DNA of 64,000 nt from Pseudoroseomonas cervicalis (GTDB lineage Bacteria; Pseudomonadota; Alphaproteobacteria; Acetobacterales; Acetobacteraceae): contig NZ_JAUTAJ010000004.1 in NCBI RefSeq assembly GCF_030818485.1, positions 3,712,984 to 3,776,983 of the forward strand, read 5' to 3'. Both the position numbers and the translations under genes were made by a program. A model generated the notes under the pieces. It had not been told where the DNA came from and did no database searches. It saw only the letters and a program-made list of their open reading frames with translations. This document shows, piece by piece, positions 19,937 to 32,324 of the stretch; position 1 is the stretch's first letter; the number at the start of each line of letters is the position of its first letter.

Positions 19937-20494
19937 ATGGTCAAGGCACGGAACCTCCGGGGCGGCGCGATGGCGGCGATGGGCGCGGCGCTGTTGCTGG
20001 CCGGCTGCGGCGGCGGCGACCGCGGCAACCCGCTGCTGGACAGCAAGGCGCCCTGCCCGGCGATCTCGATCCTGTCCGACGGGGCGGACCTGACCCGGTT
20101 CCGCAGCGGCGGGGGTCGGGACCTGACGGCGATGGAGCTCAATGCCTCGATCTCCGGCTACCAGGCGAGCTGCGATTTCGCCCCCCGCGGCGGCGGGCTG
20201 GATGTGACGCTGAAGCCGAGCTTCCTGGTCGAGCGCGGCCCGGCCGCGCAGAGCCGCGTCGCCGAGCTGACCTATATGGTGGCGGTGGCGCAGGACGGGA
20301 ACCCGGTGGCGCCGCCCAGCCAGTTCAACCTGCGCATCGAGTTCGCGCCCAATGTCTCCCGCGCCACCGGCACGGATGAGGTGACGATCCGCCTGCCGGG
20401 CAACCCGGCCCAGGCGGCGCGGCGGCAGGTCTGGCTGGCCTTCCAGCTGACGCCGGAGGAGCTGGCGCTGAACCGGGCGCGCGGGCCCAGGTAA
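19937..20494 (+). CDS. Hypothetical lipoprotein
   Basis: 185 residues from the ATG at 19937, with a GAGAGG ribosome site. A lipoprotein signal is clear: positive start [10 protein letters not shown], hydrophobic stretch and lipobox LLAGC, followed by a GGG tether. The mature part has one further Cys pair (APCPAIS and QASCDFA) that may form a disulfide, and a beta-rich composition ([26 protein letters not shown]). Family not recognised; similar lipoproteins of this size are frequent in Acetobacteraceae. Ends eight bases before a dispersed triple-hairpin element that probably terminates its transcript. Confidence 0.75.
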   Translation: MVKARNLRGGAMAAMGAALLLAGCGGGDRGNPLLDSKAPCPAISILSDGADLTRFRSGGGRDLTAMELNASISGYQASCDFAPRGGGLDVTLKPSFLVERGPAAQSRVAELTYMVAVAQDGNPVAPPSQFNLRIEFAPNVSRATGTDEVTIRLPGNPAQAARRQVWLAFQLTPEELALNRARGPR

Positions 20495-20502
20495 GAAGAC
20501 AG

Positions 20503-20619
20503 GGTTCTTTTTTGTAAAAAAGAACCAAAAAACTTTTTCCGTTGGCGTCCCGCTTCGGGCCTGAGGCGGGACGCCAAACCGGCAAAGTCTTTTTGCTTCT
20601 TTTTCTTCAGAAAAAGAAG
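20503..20619. repeat. Triple-hairpin dispersed repeat, copy 1 (order A-B-C)
   Basis: Three consecutive hairpins: A at 20503-20526 (GGTTC + T-run / A-run + GAACC), B at 20542-20577 (TTGGCGTCCCGC paired with GCGGGACGCCAA), C at 20596-20619 (CTTCTTTTTCT paired with AGAAAAAGAAG). The same three parts occur at 38961 and, inverted, at 63151, and partly at 25400. A and C each carry T-runs on both strands, so the element can stop transcription from either side. It separates the lipoprotein gene from the glycine riboswitch. Confidence 0.85.
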
Positions 20620-20696
20620 ATTCTTGGCTGAGCCCTTGACCTGAGGCTTGCGCGGCGCCGCGCCCTCGGGCAGAGGAGCAACACCCGCAGATCCCA

Positions 20697-20880
20697 CGCG
20701 GGAGAGAATGGCGCATGCCATCGCCGAAGGCGCAACCGGCCCCCGGAAACGCTCAGGCAAAAGGGCCGCGTGGGGAAGGGGCCTCTGGAAAGCCCGGAGC
20801 CTGGCAACAGGCGCCGGCACCGACGGAGTAAGGCGCGCAACGCCCGCGCTGAATCTCTCAGGTCATCGGACAGAGGGGGG
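20697..20880 (+). promoter_or_regulatory. Tandem glycine riboswitch (gcvT element)
   Basis: The leader of the gcv operon carries two glycine aptamers. Aptamer 1 (about 20699-20780) shows the GGAGAG start, the conserved CCGAAGGCGCAA core and GCTCAGGCAAAAGG; aptamer 2 (about 20781-20878) shows CTCTGGAAAGC, CACCGACGGAGTAAGGCG and ATCTCTCAGGTCATCGGACAGAGG. Cooperative glycine binding is known to turn on glycine cleavage genes in such arrangements. The gcvT start lies about 45 bases downstream, so control may be at translation or termination; I see no strong terminator with a U-run in that gap. Confidence 0.93.
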
Positions 20881-20923
20881 CCACGAACCCTGACCCGCCG
20901 CCTCGCGCGGCGCTGGAGGCTGC

Positions 20924-22027
20924 GTGGCCGATACATTGCTCGAAACCCCGCTGGCGTCGCTGCATCGCGAGCTCGGCGGCAAGATGGTGCCCTTCGCCGG
21001 CTATGCCATGCCGGTGCAGTACCCGGCCGGCATCATGGCCGAGCATCTGGCCACCCGCGCCGGCGCCGCGCTGTTCGACGTCTCCCATATGGGCCAGGCC
21101 GAGCTCACCGGCGAAGGCGCGGCCGCGGCGCTGGAGGCGCTGACCCCCGCCGACATCCGCATCCTGAAGCCGGGCCGGCAGAAATACGGCCTGCTGCTGA
21201 ACCAGGAAGGCGGCATCGTCGATGATTTCATGGTGGCCAATCTGGGCGGCGACCGGCTGTTCCTAGTGGTCAATGCCAGCCGCAAGGCGGTGGATCTGCC
21301 GCTGATCGAGGCGGCGCTGCCCGCCGGCGTGCGGCTGGTGCCGCTGCCCGACCGCGCGCTGCTGGCCTTCCAGGGGCCGCAGGCGGTGCCGCTGCTGGCC
21401 GGCCTCGCCCCCGCCACCGCCGCGCTGCCCTTCATGGGCGTGGCGGAGACCGAGATCGACGGCATTCCCGTCCTGGTCAGCCGCAGCGGCTATACCGGCG
21501 AGGATGGCGTCGAGATCAGCGTGCCGGCCGAGCGGGCCGAGGCGCTGGCGAAGCGCCTGCTCGCCCTGCCGGGCGTGGTGCCGGCCGGGCTGGGCGCGCG
21601 CGACTCGCTGCGGCTGGAAGCCGGGCTCTGCCTCTATGGCAATGACATCGACGAGACGACCAGCCCGGTCGAGGCCGCCCTGGTCTGGACCATCGGCAAG
21701 CGCCGCCGCATGGAATGGAACTTCCCCGGCGCCGGGCGCATCCGCGCCGAGCTGGAGAACGGTCCGTCGCGGCTGCGCGTCGGCATCCTGCCGGAAGGCC
21801 GCCAGCCGGCCCGCGCCCACACCGCGATCCATGCCCCCGGTGGCGCGGCGATGGGCGAGATCACCAGCGGCACCTTTGGCCCCTCGCTGAACGGCCCCTG
21901 CGCCATGGGCTATGTGGCGCGCGAGCATGCCGCCGATGGCACGGCCCTGGAATTGCAGGTGCGCGGCAAGGCCCTGCCGGCCCGTGTCGCCGCCACCCCC
22001 TTCGTCCCTCACCGCTACGCCCGATAA
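20924..22027 (+). CDS. gcvT: Glycine cleavage system T protein (aminomethyltransferase)
   Basis: Transfers the methylene group from aminomethyl-lipoyl GcvH to tetrahydrofolate, releasing ammonia. 367 residues from a GTG start at 20924, chosen for the GGAGG site four bases upstream. Family landmarks: TPLASLHRELGGKMVPFAGYAMPVQYP, ALFDVSHMGQ, LVSRSGYTGEDGVEI, GLGARDSLRLEAGLCLYGNDID and SGTFGPSLN near the end. First gene of gcvT-gcvH-gcvP, directly behind the riboswitch. Confidence 0.96.
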   Translation: MADTLLETPLASLHRELGGKMVPFAGYAMPVQYPAGIMAEHLATRAGAALFDVSHMGQAELTGEGAAAALEALTPADIRILKPGRQKYGLLLNQEGGIVDDFMVANLGGDRLFLVVNASRKAVDLPLIEAALPAGVRLVPLPDRALLAFQGPQAVPLLAGLAPATAALPFMGVAETEIDGIPVLVSRSGYTGEDGVEISVPAERAEALAKRLLALPGVVPAGLGARDSLRLEAGLCLYGNDIDETTSPVEAALVWTIGKRRRMEWNFPGAGRIRAELENGPSRLRVGILPEGRQPARAHTAIHAPGGAAMGEITSGTFGPSLNGPCAMGYVAREHAADGTALELQVRGKALPARVAATPFVPHRYAR

Positions 22028-22038
22028 GGACCGCCCCG

Positions 22039-22412
22039 ATGGCCCAGCTGAAGTTCACCAAGGATCACGAGTGGGTTCGCCTGGAAGAGGGCGTCGCCAC
22101 GATCGGCATCACCGACCATGCGCAGACCGCGCTGGGCGACGTCGTCTTCGTCGACCTGCCCGAGGCCGGCCGTGCGGTCGAGGCCGGCGAGGCCTGCGCC
22201 GTGGTGGAGAGCGTGAAGGCCGCGTCCGACGTCTATGCGCCGATCGCCGGCAGCATCGTCGAATCCAACGCCGCGCTCTCCGACGACCCGGCGCTGGTCA
22301 ACAGCGCGCCGACCGCCGAGGGCTGGTTCTTCAAGATGACGCCCGCCGACCCGGCCGCCATCGACGCGCTGATGGATGAGGCCGACTACCTCGCCTTCGT
22401 CGAGAGCCAGTC

Positions 22413-22416
<4 letters not shown>
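22039..22416 (+). CDS. gcvH: Glycine cleavage system H protein (lipoyl carrier)
   Basis: Small lipoylated shuttle between the P, T and L proteins. 125 residues from the ATG at 22039. Lipoyl lysine is K60 within [16 protein letters not shown]; the fold continues with [19 protein letters not shown] and GWFFKM, exactly as in the family. Eleven bases separate it from gcvT, and its stop overlaps the gcvP GTG start by four bases (GTGA). Confidence 0.97.
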
Positions 22417-25313
<2,897 letters not shown>

Positions 25314-25383
25314 GCCCGCCGGCCGCCAGCGGCGGCCGGCCCTGACAGAGACTGAAGGGGTCCGGGGAAGCTGTGCTTCCCCG

Positions 25384-25448
25384 GATTCTTTTTCAGAATC
25401 TTCTTTTTCTGAAGAAAAAGAAGCAAAAAGACTTTTTTCAGTTTGGCG
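25384..25448. repeat. Triple-hairpin dispersed repeat, copy 2 (truncated, inverted)
   Basis: Hairpin C is intact (25400-25423, loop GA) and is followed by the spacer and first bases of B (CAGTTTGGCG, 25439-25448), after which the element stops abruptly at the stop codon of the DUF2891 gene. A small extra stem GATTCT/AGAATC (25384-25400) precedes it. Probably the terminator for convergent gcvP and DUF2891 transcripts. Confidence 0.7.
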
Positions 25449-25449
25449 C

Positions 25450-26388
25450 TCAGCCTTCGAGGGCGAGCACCGCGAAGCTGGCCAGCCAGTGTTCGCCCAT
25501 ATAGTCGCCGGCGACATGCGGCAGGCCTGCTTCCAGGTGGCGCTGCGCCACCTTCTTCTGACCGAGATTGCGCCAGCACCAGGCGCGGCTGAGGTTCAGC
25601 CCATCCAGATGCGCGATCTTGCCGTCGCTGCGGTCGCTGACCGTGGCGGGGGTGAAGAGCGTCGCCGGCTCCTGCTGCGCCAGGCGCGGCAGGAAGGCGC
25701 GGCACCAGGGGGCGAATTCCTCGGGCGGCAGCAGGCGGCGCATCGCCTCGGCCTCGATCAGGGTGGAGGAGAGGAAATCATCGCCGGAGGGTTCGCCCCA
25801 GGCCGGGGCGTCGCGATCCTCGCCATACCAGCTTCGGGCGGTGTCGCGCAGCAGGGCCAGAAACTCCGCATCGGCATAGTCGGCGGCGAGGCGCAGGGCG
25901 AAGGCGGTGTTGAAATGCGTGCCCACGCGCACCGGGTAGGTGGCTTTCGGCAGGAAATCGCGGAACTTCTGTTCGACCAGCACGCCGAGCGGTGCGGTGG
26001 CGGCCTCCCATTCCGTGCCGCGCAGCGTGGCGCAGAGCTTCAGCGCCCAGGCCCAGCCATAGGGCCGCTCGAAGCCGCGTGAGGAGGGGCGGGAGAGATA
26101 GGCGCATTCGCCAGCGATTTTTGTCGGTGTGAGCTTGCGGCTGAACAGCGCGCGAATCTCGGCGGCGGGTTCCATGCCCGGAAAGCGCTGCAGCAGATGC
26201 GCCAGCAGCCAATAGCCATGCACGCAGGAATGCCAGTCGAAGCTGCCGTGGAAGATGGGGTAGAGCTGGCTCGGCGTGCCGACATCCTCCGGCCCCGCCA
26301 TGGCATGGGCGATCTTGGTGGGATATTCGCGCTCGACATGGCCGAGGGCGATGCGGGCGAAGCGGCTGGCGAGGTCTTCGGTGAGCAT
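25450..26388 (-). CDS. DUF2891 domain-containing protein
   Basis: 312 residues, full length for this family of unknown function, with no signal peptide. The fold looks like an all-helical (alpha/alpha toroid type) protein: FHGSFDWHSCVHGYWLL, ECAYLSRPSSRGFERPYGWAWALKL, GTHFNTAFALRLAADYA, GDDFLSSTLIEAEAMRRLL and a final HLDGLNLSRAWCW. The conserved His, Trp and Asp residues suggest a catalytic or ligand pocket, but no activity is known to me. Convergent with gcvP; upstream of it lies topoisomerase IB in the same direction. Confidence 0.88.
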   Translation of the reverse strand: MLTEDLASRFARIALGHVEREYPTKIAHAMAGPEDVGTPSQLYPIFHGSFDWHSCVHGYWLLAHLLQRFPGMEPAAEIRALFSRKLTPTKIAGECAYLSRPSSRGFERPYGWAWALKLCATLRGTEWEAATAPLGVLVEQKFRDFLPKATYPVRVGTHFNTAFALRLAADYADAEFLALLRDTARSWYGEDRDAPAWGEPSGDDFLSSTLIEAEAMRRLLPPEEFAPWCRAFLPRLAQQEPATLFTPATVSDRSDGKIAHLDGLNLSRAWCWRNLGQKKVAQRHLEAGLPHVAGDYMGEHWLASFAVLALEG

Positions 26389-26419
26389 GGCGCGATTCTG
26401 CCGCGCCAGACGCGCCCTG

Positions 26420-27553
26420 TCACGCCGTGGCGGCGGCGGCCAGGCGCTTGCGCAGGAAGGCCAGCACGGCGGCTTCCTCCGGCTTGAGGGAGGGCAAATC
26501 CTCGCGCAGCTCGGCCTCGATCTCGCGCTTCACGCGCAGCGCCAGCGCGCCCTGCAGGTAGCTGTCCAGCACCTCGGGGTGCACATAGCATTGTCGGCAG
26601 ATGGCGGGCGTGTTGCCGAGGCGGGAGGCCGCCTTCTCGATCGCCGCCTTGACGTTGCGCTTGGCCGCGGCCTCGCTGTCGAAGGCGGCGAATTCCGACA
26701 GGGCCAGCGCCGCCAGCACGGTGCCGGCCCAGGTGCGGAAATCCTTGGCGGTGATGTCGCGGCCGCTGATCTCGCGGAGATACGCGTTCACTTCGGCGGA
26801 ATCGACGGATTGCCGTTCGCCATCCTCGTCGATGTACTGGAACAGCGCCTGGCCGGGCAGTTCCTGGCAGGCGCGCACCACCCGCGCCACGCGCCGGTCG
26901 CGCAGCGACAATTTCCAGTCCTTGCCGCTCTTGGCGCGGAAGGCGAAGCGCAGCTCGTCGCCGCGCAGCGCCACATGGCGGTTGCGCAGCGTGGTCAGGC
27001 CGTAGCTGCCATTGGCCTGGGCGTAATCCTCGTTGCCGACGCGGATCAGCGTGGTGTCCAGCAGATGCACGATGGTGGCCAGCACCTTGCGCCGGCCGAG
27101 GCCGCGCTCGGCCATGTCCTCCGCCACCCGGGCACGCAGCTGCGGCAGCGCGCGGGCGAATTCCATGACGTGGTGGTATTTCGTGGCATCGCGCTGCGCC
27201 CGCCAATCCGGGTGGTAGCGATACTGCTTGCGGCCGCGCGCATCGCGCCCGGTGGCCTGGATATGGCCATCGGCGCGCGGGCAGAACCAGACTTCCGTCC
27301 AGGCCGGCGGCACCGCCAGGCTGCGCAGCCGCGCCAGCACCGCCTTGTCGCGCACGGGCCTGCCCGTGGCGTCGCGATAGCTCCAGCCGGTGCCGCTGCG
27401 CCGCCGCGTCAGGCCGGGGCCGTCATCCGAGACATAGCGCAGCCCGGCGGCGCGCGCCGCCGCCTCGGGCTCCACGGGTGGTGGTGGTGGCGGCGGTGCG
27501 GTGCGGCGGGGGCGGCGCGGTGTCTCGACCGCGGAGGCAGTCTCGGTCAGCAT
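26420..27553 (-). CDS. DNA topoisomerase IB (poxvirus/eukaryote-like)
   Basis: Relaxes supercoiled DNA by nicking one strand through a 3'-phosphotyrosine. 377 residues from the ATG at 27553; the longer frame to 27820 overlaps the divergent acetyltransferase and is Arg-rich. A Pro-rich N-terminal tract precedes the N-domain (LRYVSDDGPGLTRRRSG, VPPAWTEVWFCPRADGHIQATGRDARGRKQYRYHPDWR). Catalytic domain: RVGNEDYAQANGSYGLTTLRNRH, ITAKDFRTWAGTVLAA and the active tyrosine in NTPAICRQCYVHPEVL. Both pieces match bacterial topoisomerase IB. Ends 31 bases before DUF2891 starts. Confidence 0.93.
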   Translation of the reverse strand: MLTETASAVETPRRPRRTAPPPPPPPVEPEAAARAAGLRYVSDDGPGLTRRRSGTGWSYRDATGRPVRDKAVLARLRSLAVPPAWTEVWFCPRADGHIQATGRDARGRKQYRYHPDWRAQRDATKYHHVMEFARALPQLRARVAEDMAERGLGRRKVLATIVHLLDTTLIRVGNEDYAQANGSYGLTTLRNRHVALRGDELRFAFRAKSGKDWKLSLRDRRVARVVRACQELPGQALFQYIDEDGERQSVDSAEVNAYLREISGRDITAKDFRTWAGTVLAALALSEFAAFDSEAAAKRNVKAAIEKAASRLGNTPAICRQCYVHPEVLDSYLQGALALRVKREIEAELREDLPSLKPEEAAVLAFLRKRLAAAATA

Positions 27554-27613
27554 GATGTCCAGCAACGCGCGCCGGGCCGTTCCGGTTCCGCGTCCCGCCG
27601 GAGACACGCCAAG

Positions 27614-28066
27614 ATGAGTGCCGCCTTCCAGATCCTGCCGCTCGCGCCGGAGCATCGTGCCGAATGGGAACGCCTCTACCAGGGCTATGCGGCATTCTAC
27701 CGCGTCACCCAGACGCCGGAGATGCGCGAGACGGTCTGGGGCTGGATCCACGACCCGGCGCATGAGGTGCAGGCCTTCATCGCGCTCTCGCCGGAGGGCA
27801 AGGGGCTGGGCCTGGCGCATTACCGGCCCTTCGCGCGGCCGCTCTCGGCCAGCACGGGCGGTTTCCTGGATGATCTGTTCGTCGATCCGGCGGCGCGCGG
27901 CACCAGGCTGGCCGATGCGCTGATCGGCGCCATCGCCGAGATCGGGCGGCAGAAGGGGTGGAGCGTGATCCGCTGGATCACCGCGGAGGACAATTACCGC
28001 GGCCGCGCCGTCTATGACCGGGTGGCGGCGCTGACGCCCTGGAAGACTTACGATTTGAAGCTTTGA
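27614..28066 (+). CDS. GNAT family N-acetyltransferase
   Basis: 150-residue cytoplasmic acetyltransferase. The acetyl-CoA binding signature is GGFLDDLFVDPAARGTRLADALI, followed by IRWITAEDNYRGRAVYDRVA and the C-terminal TPWKTYDL typical of the subfamily acting on small amines. Start ATG at 27614 is preceded by GGAG 11 bases away. Divergent from topoisomerase IB, 60 bp apart. Substrate unknown. Confidence 0.9.
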   Translation: MSAAFQILPLAPEHRAEWERLYQGYAAFYRVTQTPEMRETVWGWIHDPAHEVQAFIALSPEGKGLGLAHYRPFARPLSASTGGFLDDLFVDPAARGTRLADALIGAIAEIGRQKGWSVIRWITAEDNYRGRAVYDRVAALTPWKTYDLKL

Positions 28067-28119
28067 GGCAGGCCCGCCCGGGCTGGGAAAGCGGGTCGCG
28101 CGGGGCCATCTGAACGGCC

Positions 28120-29049
28120 ATGCTGACCCGCCGCTCCGCCCTGGCGCTGCCCGCGCTGCTGCTGCCCCGCGCCGCCGGCGCCGTCACCACCACCCGCCAG
28201 GACTGGCCGGATGCCGAGCGGCAGCGCAGCCTGCCGGTGCTGCTGCGCCTGCCGCAAGGGCAGGGGCCGGTACCGCTGGTCATCATCTCGCATGGCCTTG
28301 GCGGCTCGCGCGAGGGGCTGGCCTATCTGGGGGAGGGGCTGTCGCAGGGCGGCATCGCCGCGCTGCATGTGCAGCACCCCGGCACCGATGACAGCCTGTG
28401 GCGCGGCAACGCCAACCGGCAGGCGAATTTCGCCGCCGCCGCCAGCGATGCCGGCCGGGCGCTGGACCGGCTGCGCGACATCATCTTCCTGCTCGACGCC
28501 ATCCCGCGCCGGCCGGAGCTGGCGGGCCGCGTGGATGCGCGCCGCATCGGCATCGCCGGGCATTCCTATGGCGCCTGGCTGGTGCAGCACATGCTGGGCC
28601 AGCGCCTGCCCGGCGGCGATCGCGGCCTGACCCTGCCGGAGCCGCGGCTCTCGGCCGGCATCGCCCTCTCGCCCATGCCGCCGGAGGGGCTGCCGCCGCG
28701 CCTGGCCTTCGCCCGCGTCACCGCGCCGATGCTCTCCATCACCGGCAGCGAGGACCATAGCTGGATCGGCGGGGTGCGGGCCGAGGCGCGGCGCATCCCC
28801 TACGATTCCATCGACGCGCCGGGTGCGCTGGCGGTGCTGCGGGGGGCCGGCCATGCCAGCTTCGCCGGCGAGCCCGGCGTCGGCGGGCGATGGGAGGAGG
28901 ACACCTACCACAACCGCGCCGCGGGCCTTGCCCTGGCCTTCCTGCGCGCCCTATGGCTGGGCGATGCCGCCGCCCGTGCCTTCCTGCGGGACGGCGCCCC
29001 CGGCCTGCTGGCCGCGGGCGACAGGCTGGAGAGCAAGGGCCTGGCCTGA
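28120..29049 (+). CDS. Exported alpha/beta hydrolase (PAF-acetylhydrolase / dienelactone hydrolase-like)
   Basis: 309 residues with a twin-arginine-style start ([21 protein letters not shown]), so probably exported. Alpha/beta hydrolase core: [22 protein letters not shown] (oxyanion region), [19 protein letters not shown] (nucleophile Ser in GHSYG), then a likely Asp in [11 protein letters not shown] and His in [10 protein letters not shown]. This order fits the PAF-acetylhydrolase/plasma lipase-like set of secreted esterases. Substrate not known. Starts 53 bases after the acetyltransferase and is followed by rnhB. Confidence 0.82.
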   Translation: MLTRRSALALPALLLPRAAGAVTTTRQDWPDAERQRSLPVLLRLPQGQGPVPLVIISHGLGGSREGLAYLGEGLSQGGIAALHVQHPGTDDSLWRGNANRQANFAAAASDAGRALDRLRDIIFLLDAIPRRPELAGRVDARRIGIAGHSYGAWLVQHMLGQRLPGGDRGLTLPEPRLSAGIALSPMPPEGLPPRLAFARVTAPMLSITGSEDHSWIGGVRAEARRIPYDSIDAPGALAVLRGAGHASFAGEPGVGGRWEEDTYHNRAAGLALAFLRALWLGDAAARAFLRDGAPGLLAAGDRLESKGLA

Positions 29050-29077
29050 GCGGGGGCTGAGCAGGGGTTGGGGCGGA

Positions 29078-29695
29078 ATGCCGGACTACACGCTGGAGCT
29101 GGCGGCGGGCGGACGCGTCGCGGGCGTCGATGAGGCCGGGCGCGGCCCGCTGGCCGGCCCGGTGATGGCGGCCGCCGTGATGTTCCACGGCGCGCCCCCC
29201 GACACGCTGGCCATGCTGCTGGATGACAGCAAGAAGCTCTCGGCCGAGAAGCGGGAGGCGGCCTATGCCGTGCTGCGCGCCGCCGCCCGCGCCGGCGTGC
29301 TGGACTATGCCATCGCCGCCGCCTCGGCCGCCGAGATCGGAAGGCTGAACATCCTGCGCGCCACGCATCTGGCGATGTGGCGCGCCGTCTCCCGCCTGCG
29401 GGCGCTGCCGGAGGTGGTGCTGGTGGATGGCAATGCGGCGCCGCGCCTGCCCTGCGCCACGCGCTGCGTGGTGAAGGGGGATTCGCTCAGCCTGTCGATC
29501 GCCGCCGCCTCGATCCTGGCCAAGGTGACGCGCGACCGCGCCATGAGCCGGCTGGATGGCCGCTGGCCGGGCTATGGCTTCGCCCGCCATGCCGGCTACC
29601 CCACGGCGGCGCACCGCGCGGCGCTGGAGAAGCTCGGGCCCTGCCCGCATCACCGGCGCGGCTTCGCGCCGGTGGATCAGCTGGCGCTGCTCTGA
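29078..29695 (+). CDS. rnhB: Ribonuclease HII
   Basis: Removes single ribonucleotides and RNA primers from DNA. 205 residues from the ATG at 29078. The catalytic start [14 protein letters not shown] carries the DE pair (D18, E19), followed by [19 protein letters not shown] and the substrate-sensing [15 protein letters not shown]; ends with the HRRGF segment. Directly upstream of ccrM, an arrangement widely conserved in alphaproteobacteria. Confidence 0.95.
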   Translation: MPDYTLELAAGGRVAGVDEAGRGPLAGPVMAAAVMFHGAPPDTLAMLLDDSKKLSAEKREAAYAVLRAAARAGVLDYAIAAASAAEIGRLNILRATHLAMWRAVSRLRALPEVVLVDGNAAPRLPCATRCVVKGDSLSLSIAAASILAKVTRDRAMSRLDGRWPGYGFARHAGYPTAAHRAALEKLGPCPHHRRGFAPVDQLALL

Positions 29696-29737
29696 TCCGT
29701 CCGGCACGCTGGAGGAATGGCATCCCGGCTTCCTTGA

Positions 29738-30886
<1,149 letters not shown>

Positions 30887-30897
30887 ACGCCGCCCCT

Positions 30898-30947
30898 GAG
30901 AGGGGCCTTGCCCCTCTCACTCCCCACCAAAGGCCTGAGGCCTTTGG
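30898..30947. terminator. Double hairpin between convergent ccrM and MFS genes
   Basis: Two perfect stems: GAGAGGGGC/GCCCCTCTC (30898-30918, loop CTT) and CCAAAGGCC/GGCCTTTGG (30927-30947, loop TGA). Neither has a long T-run, but their position in a 68-bp convergent gap and their symmetry fit bidirectional termination. Confidence 0.6.
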
Positions 30948-30954
30948 AAACCCG

Positions 30955-32193
30955 TCAGTGCGCCTCGGCCCGGCGTGTGGTGGCCAGGAACAGCACCGTG
31001 CAGGCCAGCACGCAGACGCCGAGAAAAGCGATCGCCGCGCCCGGCCCGTGGCTGGCACCCACCGGGCCTGACGCCGCCTGCAGCACCGCCGCGCCCAGGA
31101 AGAAGGACAGGTTGACGGCGGAAAGCGCCTTGCCGGCCTCGTCCGGCGGCACGGCGGCCCGCGTCATGGCGAAGATCAGCGGCTGGATCGAGATGCTGAG
31201 GCCGAAGCCGAACAGCAGCAGCGCATCGCCCGAGGGCGGCAGCATGGCGAAGCCCAGCAGGCCGGCCAGCCAGCCGCCCGGGCCGCCGGCGGCCAGCAGC
31301 AGCAGCAGCAGACCGGCCAGCGCATGGCCCAGCGCCAGCAGGGCGCGCCGCTGGCCGAGCCGGCGGTCCAGCACCCCGGCCAGCGCCGGCCCGGCGATCA
31401 GCGCCAGGGTGCAGACCAGCAGCACATTGCCGGCCTCGATGCGCGGCAGGCCCTTCACCTCCATCAGCCAGGGCCCGCCCCACAGCCCGCGCACCCCGAT
31501 CACCACGGCGAAGGAGGCGAAGGCCAGCAGCACCATGCCGCGCAGCCGCCGCCCGAGCCCCATGCGCAGCACCAGCCGCGCATCCTGCACGAGCGTCGGG
31601 TGCGGGCCGGGATTGGGGGCGGGGGCGGGCACCAGCCGCGCCACCAGCAGCGCCACCACCAGGCCGAGCGCCGCCGCCGCCCAGAAGCCGGCGCGCCAGC
31701 CCTGCCGCTCCACCAGCCAGGCCAGCGGCGAGGCGGAGAGCAGCATGCCGACATTGCCCACCCCCTGGATCAGCCCGGACCACAGGCCGAATTTCGCCGG
31801 CGTCAGCAGCTTGGCGGCGAGCGTCATCGGGCAGAGCAGCATGCCGCAGCAGCCGAGGCCGAGCACGATCTGCGCCAGCAGGAAACCCGGCGCGCCGCCG
31901 ACCAGCGCCGCCAGCACCGCGCCGAGGGTGATGGTGGCCAGCAGCACCAGCGCCACCGGCCGCACCCCGTAGCGGTCCAGCGCCACGCCGAGCGGGATCT
32001 GCCCGGCGGCGAAGGCGAAGTGATAGGCGCCGGTCAGGCTGGCCAGCCCCTCGGCCGAGACGCCGAGATCGGCCGAGAGCACATCGGCCGCGATGGCCGG
32101 CAGGGTGCGCACCAGGTTGGACAGCATATGGCCGCAGGCCAGCACCAGCAGCGGCGCCATGAAGGCGGCCGAGCCCTCGCGCGGGGGGGTCAT
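30955..32193 (-). CDS. MFS transporter (CynX/NimT-like sugar-phosphate/nitrate style)
   Basis: 412-residue inner-membrane carrier. Start at 32193 is chosen for its GAGGAAATGCC ribosome site; a frame to 32241 adds 16 non-hydrophobic residues. The loop 2-3 signature reads GVALDRYGVRP and is repeated in the second half as GVLDRRLGQRRALLALG. Segments such as GHMLSNLVRTLPAIAADVLSADLGVS at the start and GLWGGPWLMEVKGL after the central loop match a family of putative exporters with 12 helices. Substrate unknown. The gene is convergent with ccrM. Confidence 0.85.
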   Translation of the reverse strand: MTPPREGSAAFMAPLLVLACGHMLSNLVRTLPAIAADVLSADLGVSAEGLASLTGAYHFAFAAGQIPLGVALDRYGVRPVALVLLATITLGAVLAALVGGAPGFLLAQIVLGLGCCGMLLCPMTLAAKLLTPAKFGLWSGLIQGVGNVGMLLSASPLAWLVERQGWRAGFWAAAALGLVVALLVARLVPAPAPNPGPHPTLVQDARLVLRMGLGRRLRGMVLLAFASFAVVIGVRGLWGGPWLMEVKGLPRIEAGNVLLVCTLALIAGPALAGVLDRRLGQRRALLALGHALAGLLLLLLAAGGPGGWLAGLLGFAMLPPSGDALLLFGFGLSISIQPLIFAMTRAAVPPDEAGKALSAVNLSFFLGAAVLQAASGPVGASHGPGAAIAFLGVCVLACTVLFLATTRRAEAH

Positions 32194-32324
32194 GGCATTT
32201 CCTCGGTTCCTCTTGGCGGCCGCCCCGGCAGGGCAGGCCACAGCGCAGGCCTAGCAGAGGCCGCGCCGCCTGCCTGCCCCCTCCGCCCGCATGGCAGCTT
32301 GGCGCCGGGAGGAAAAGCGCCGCC

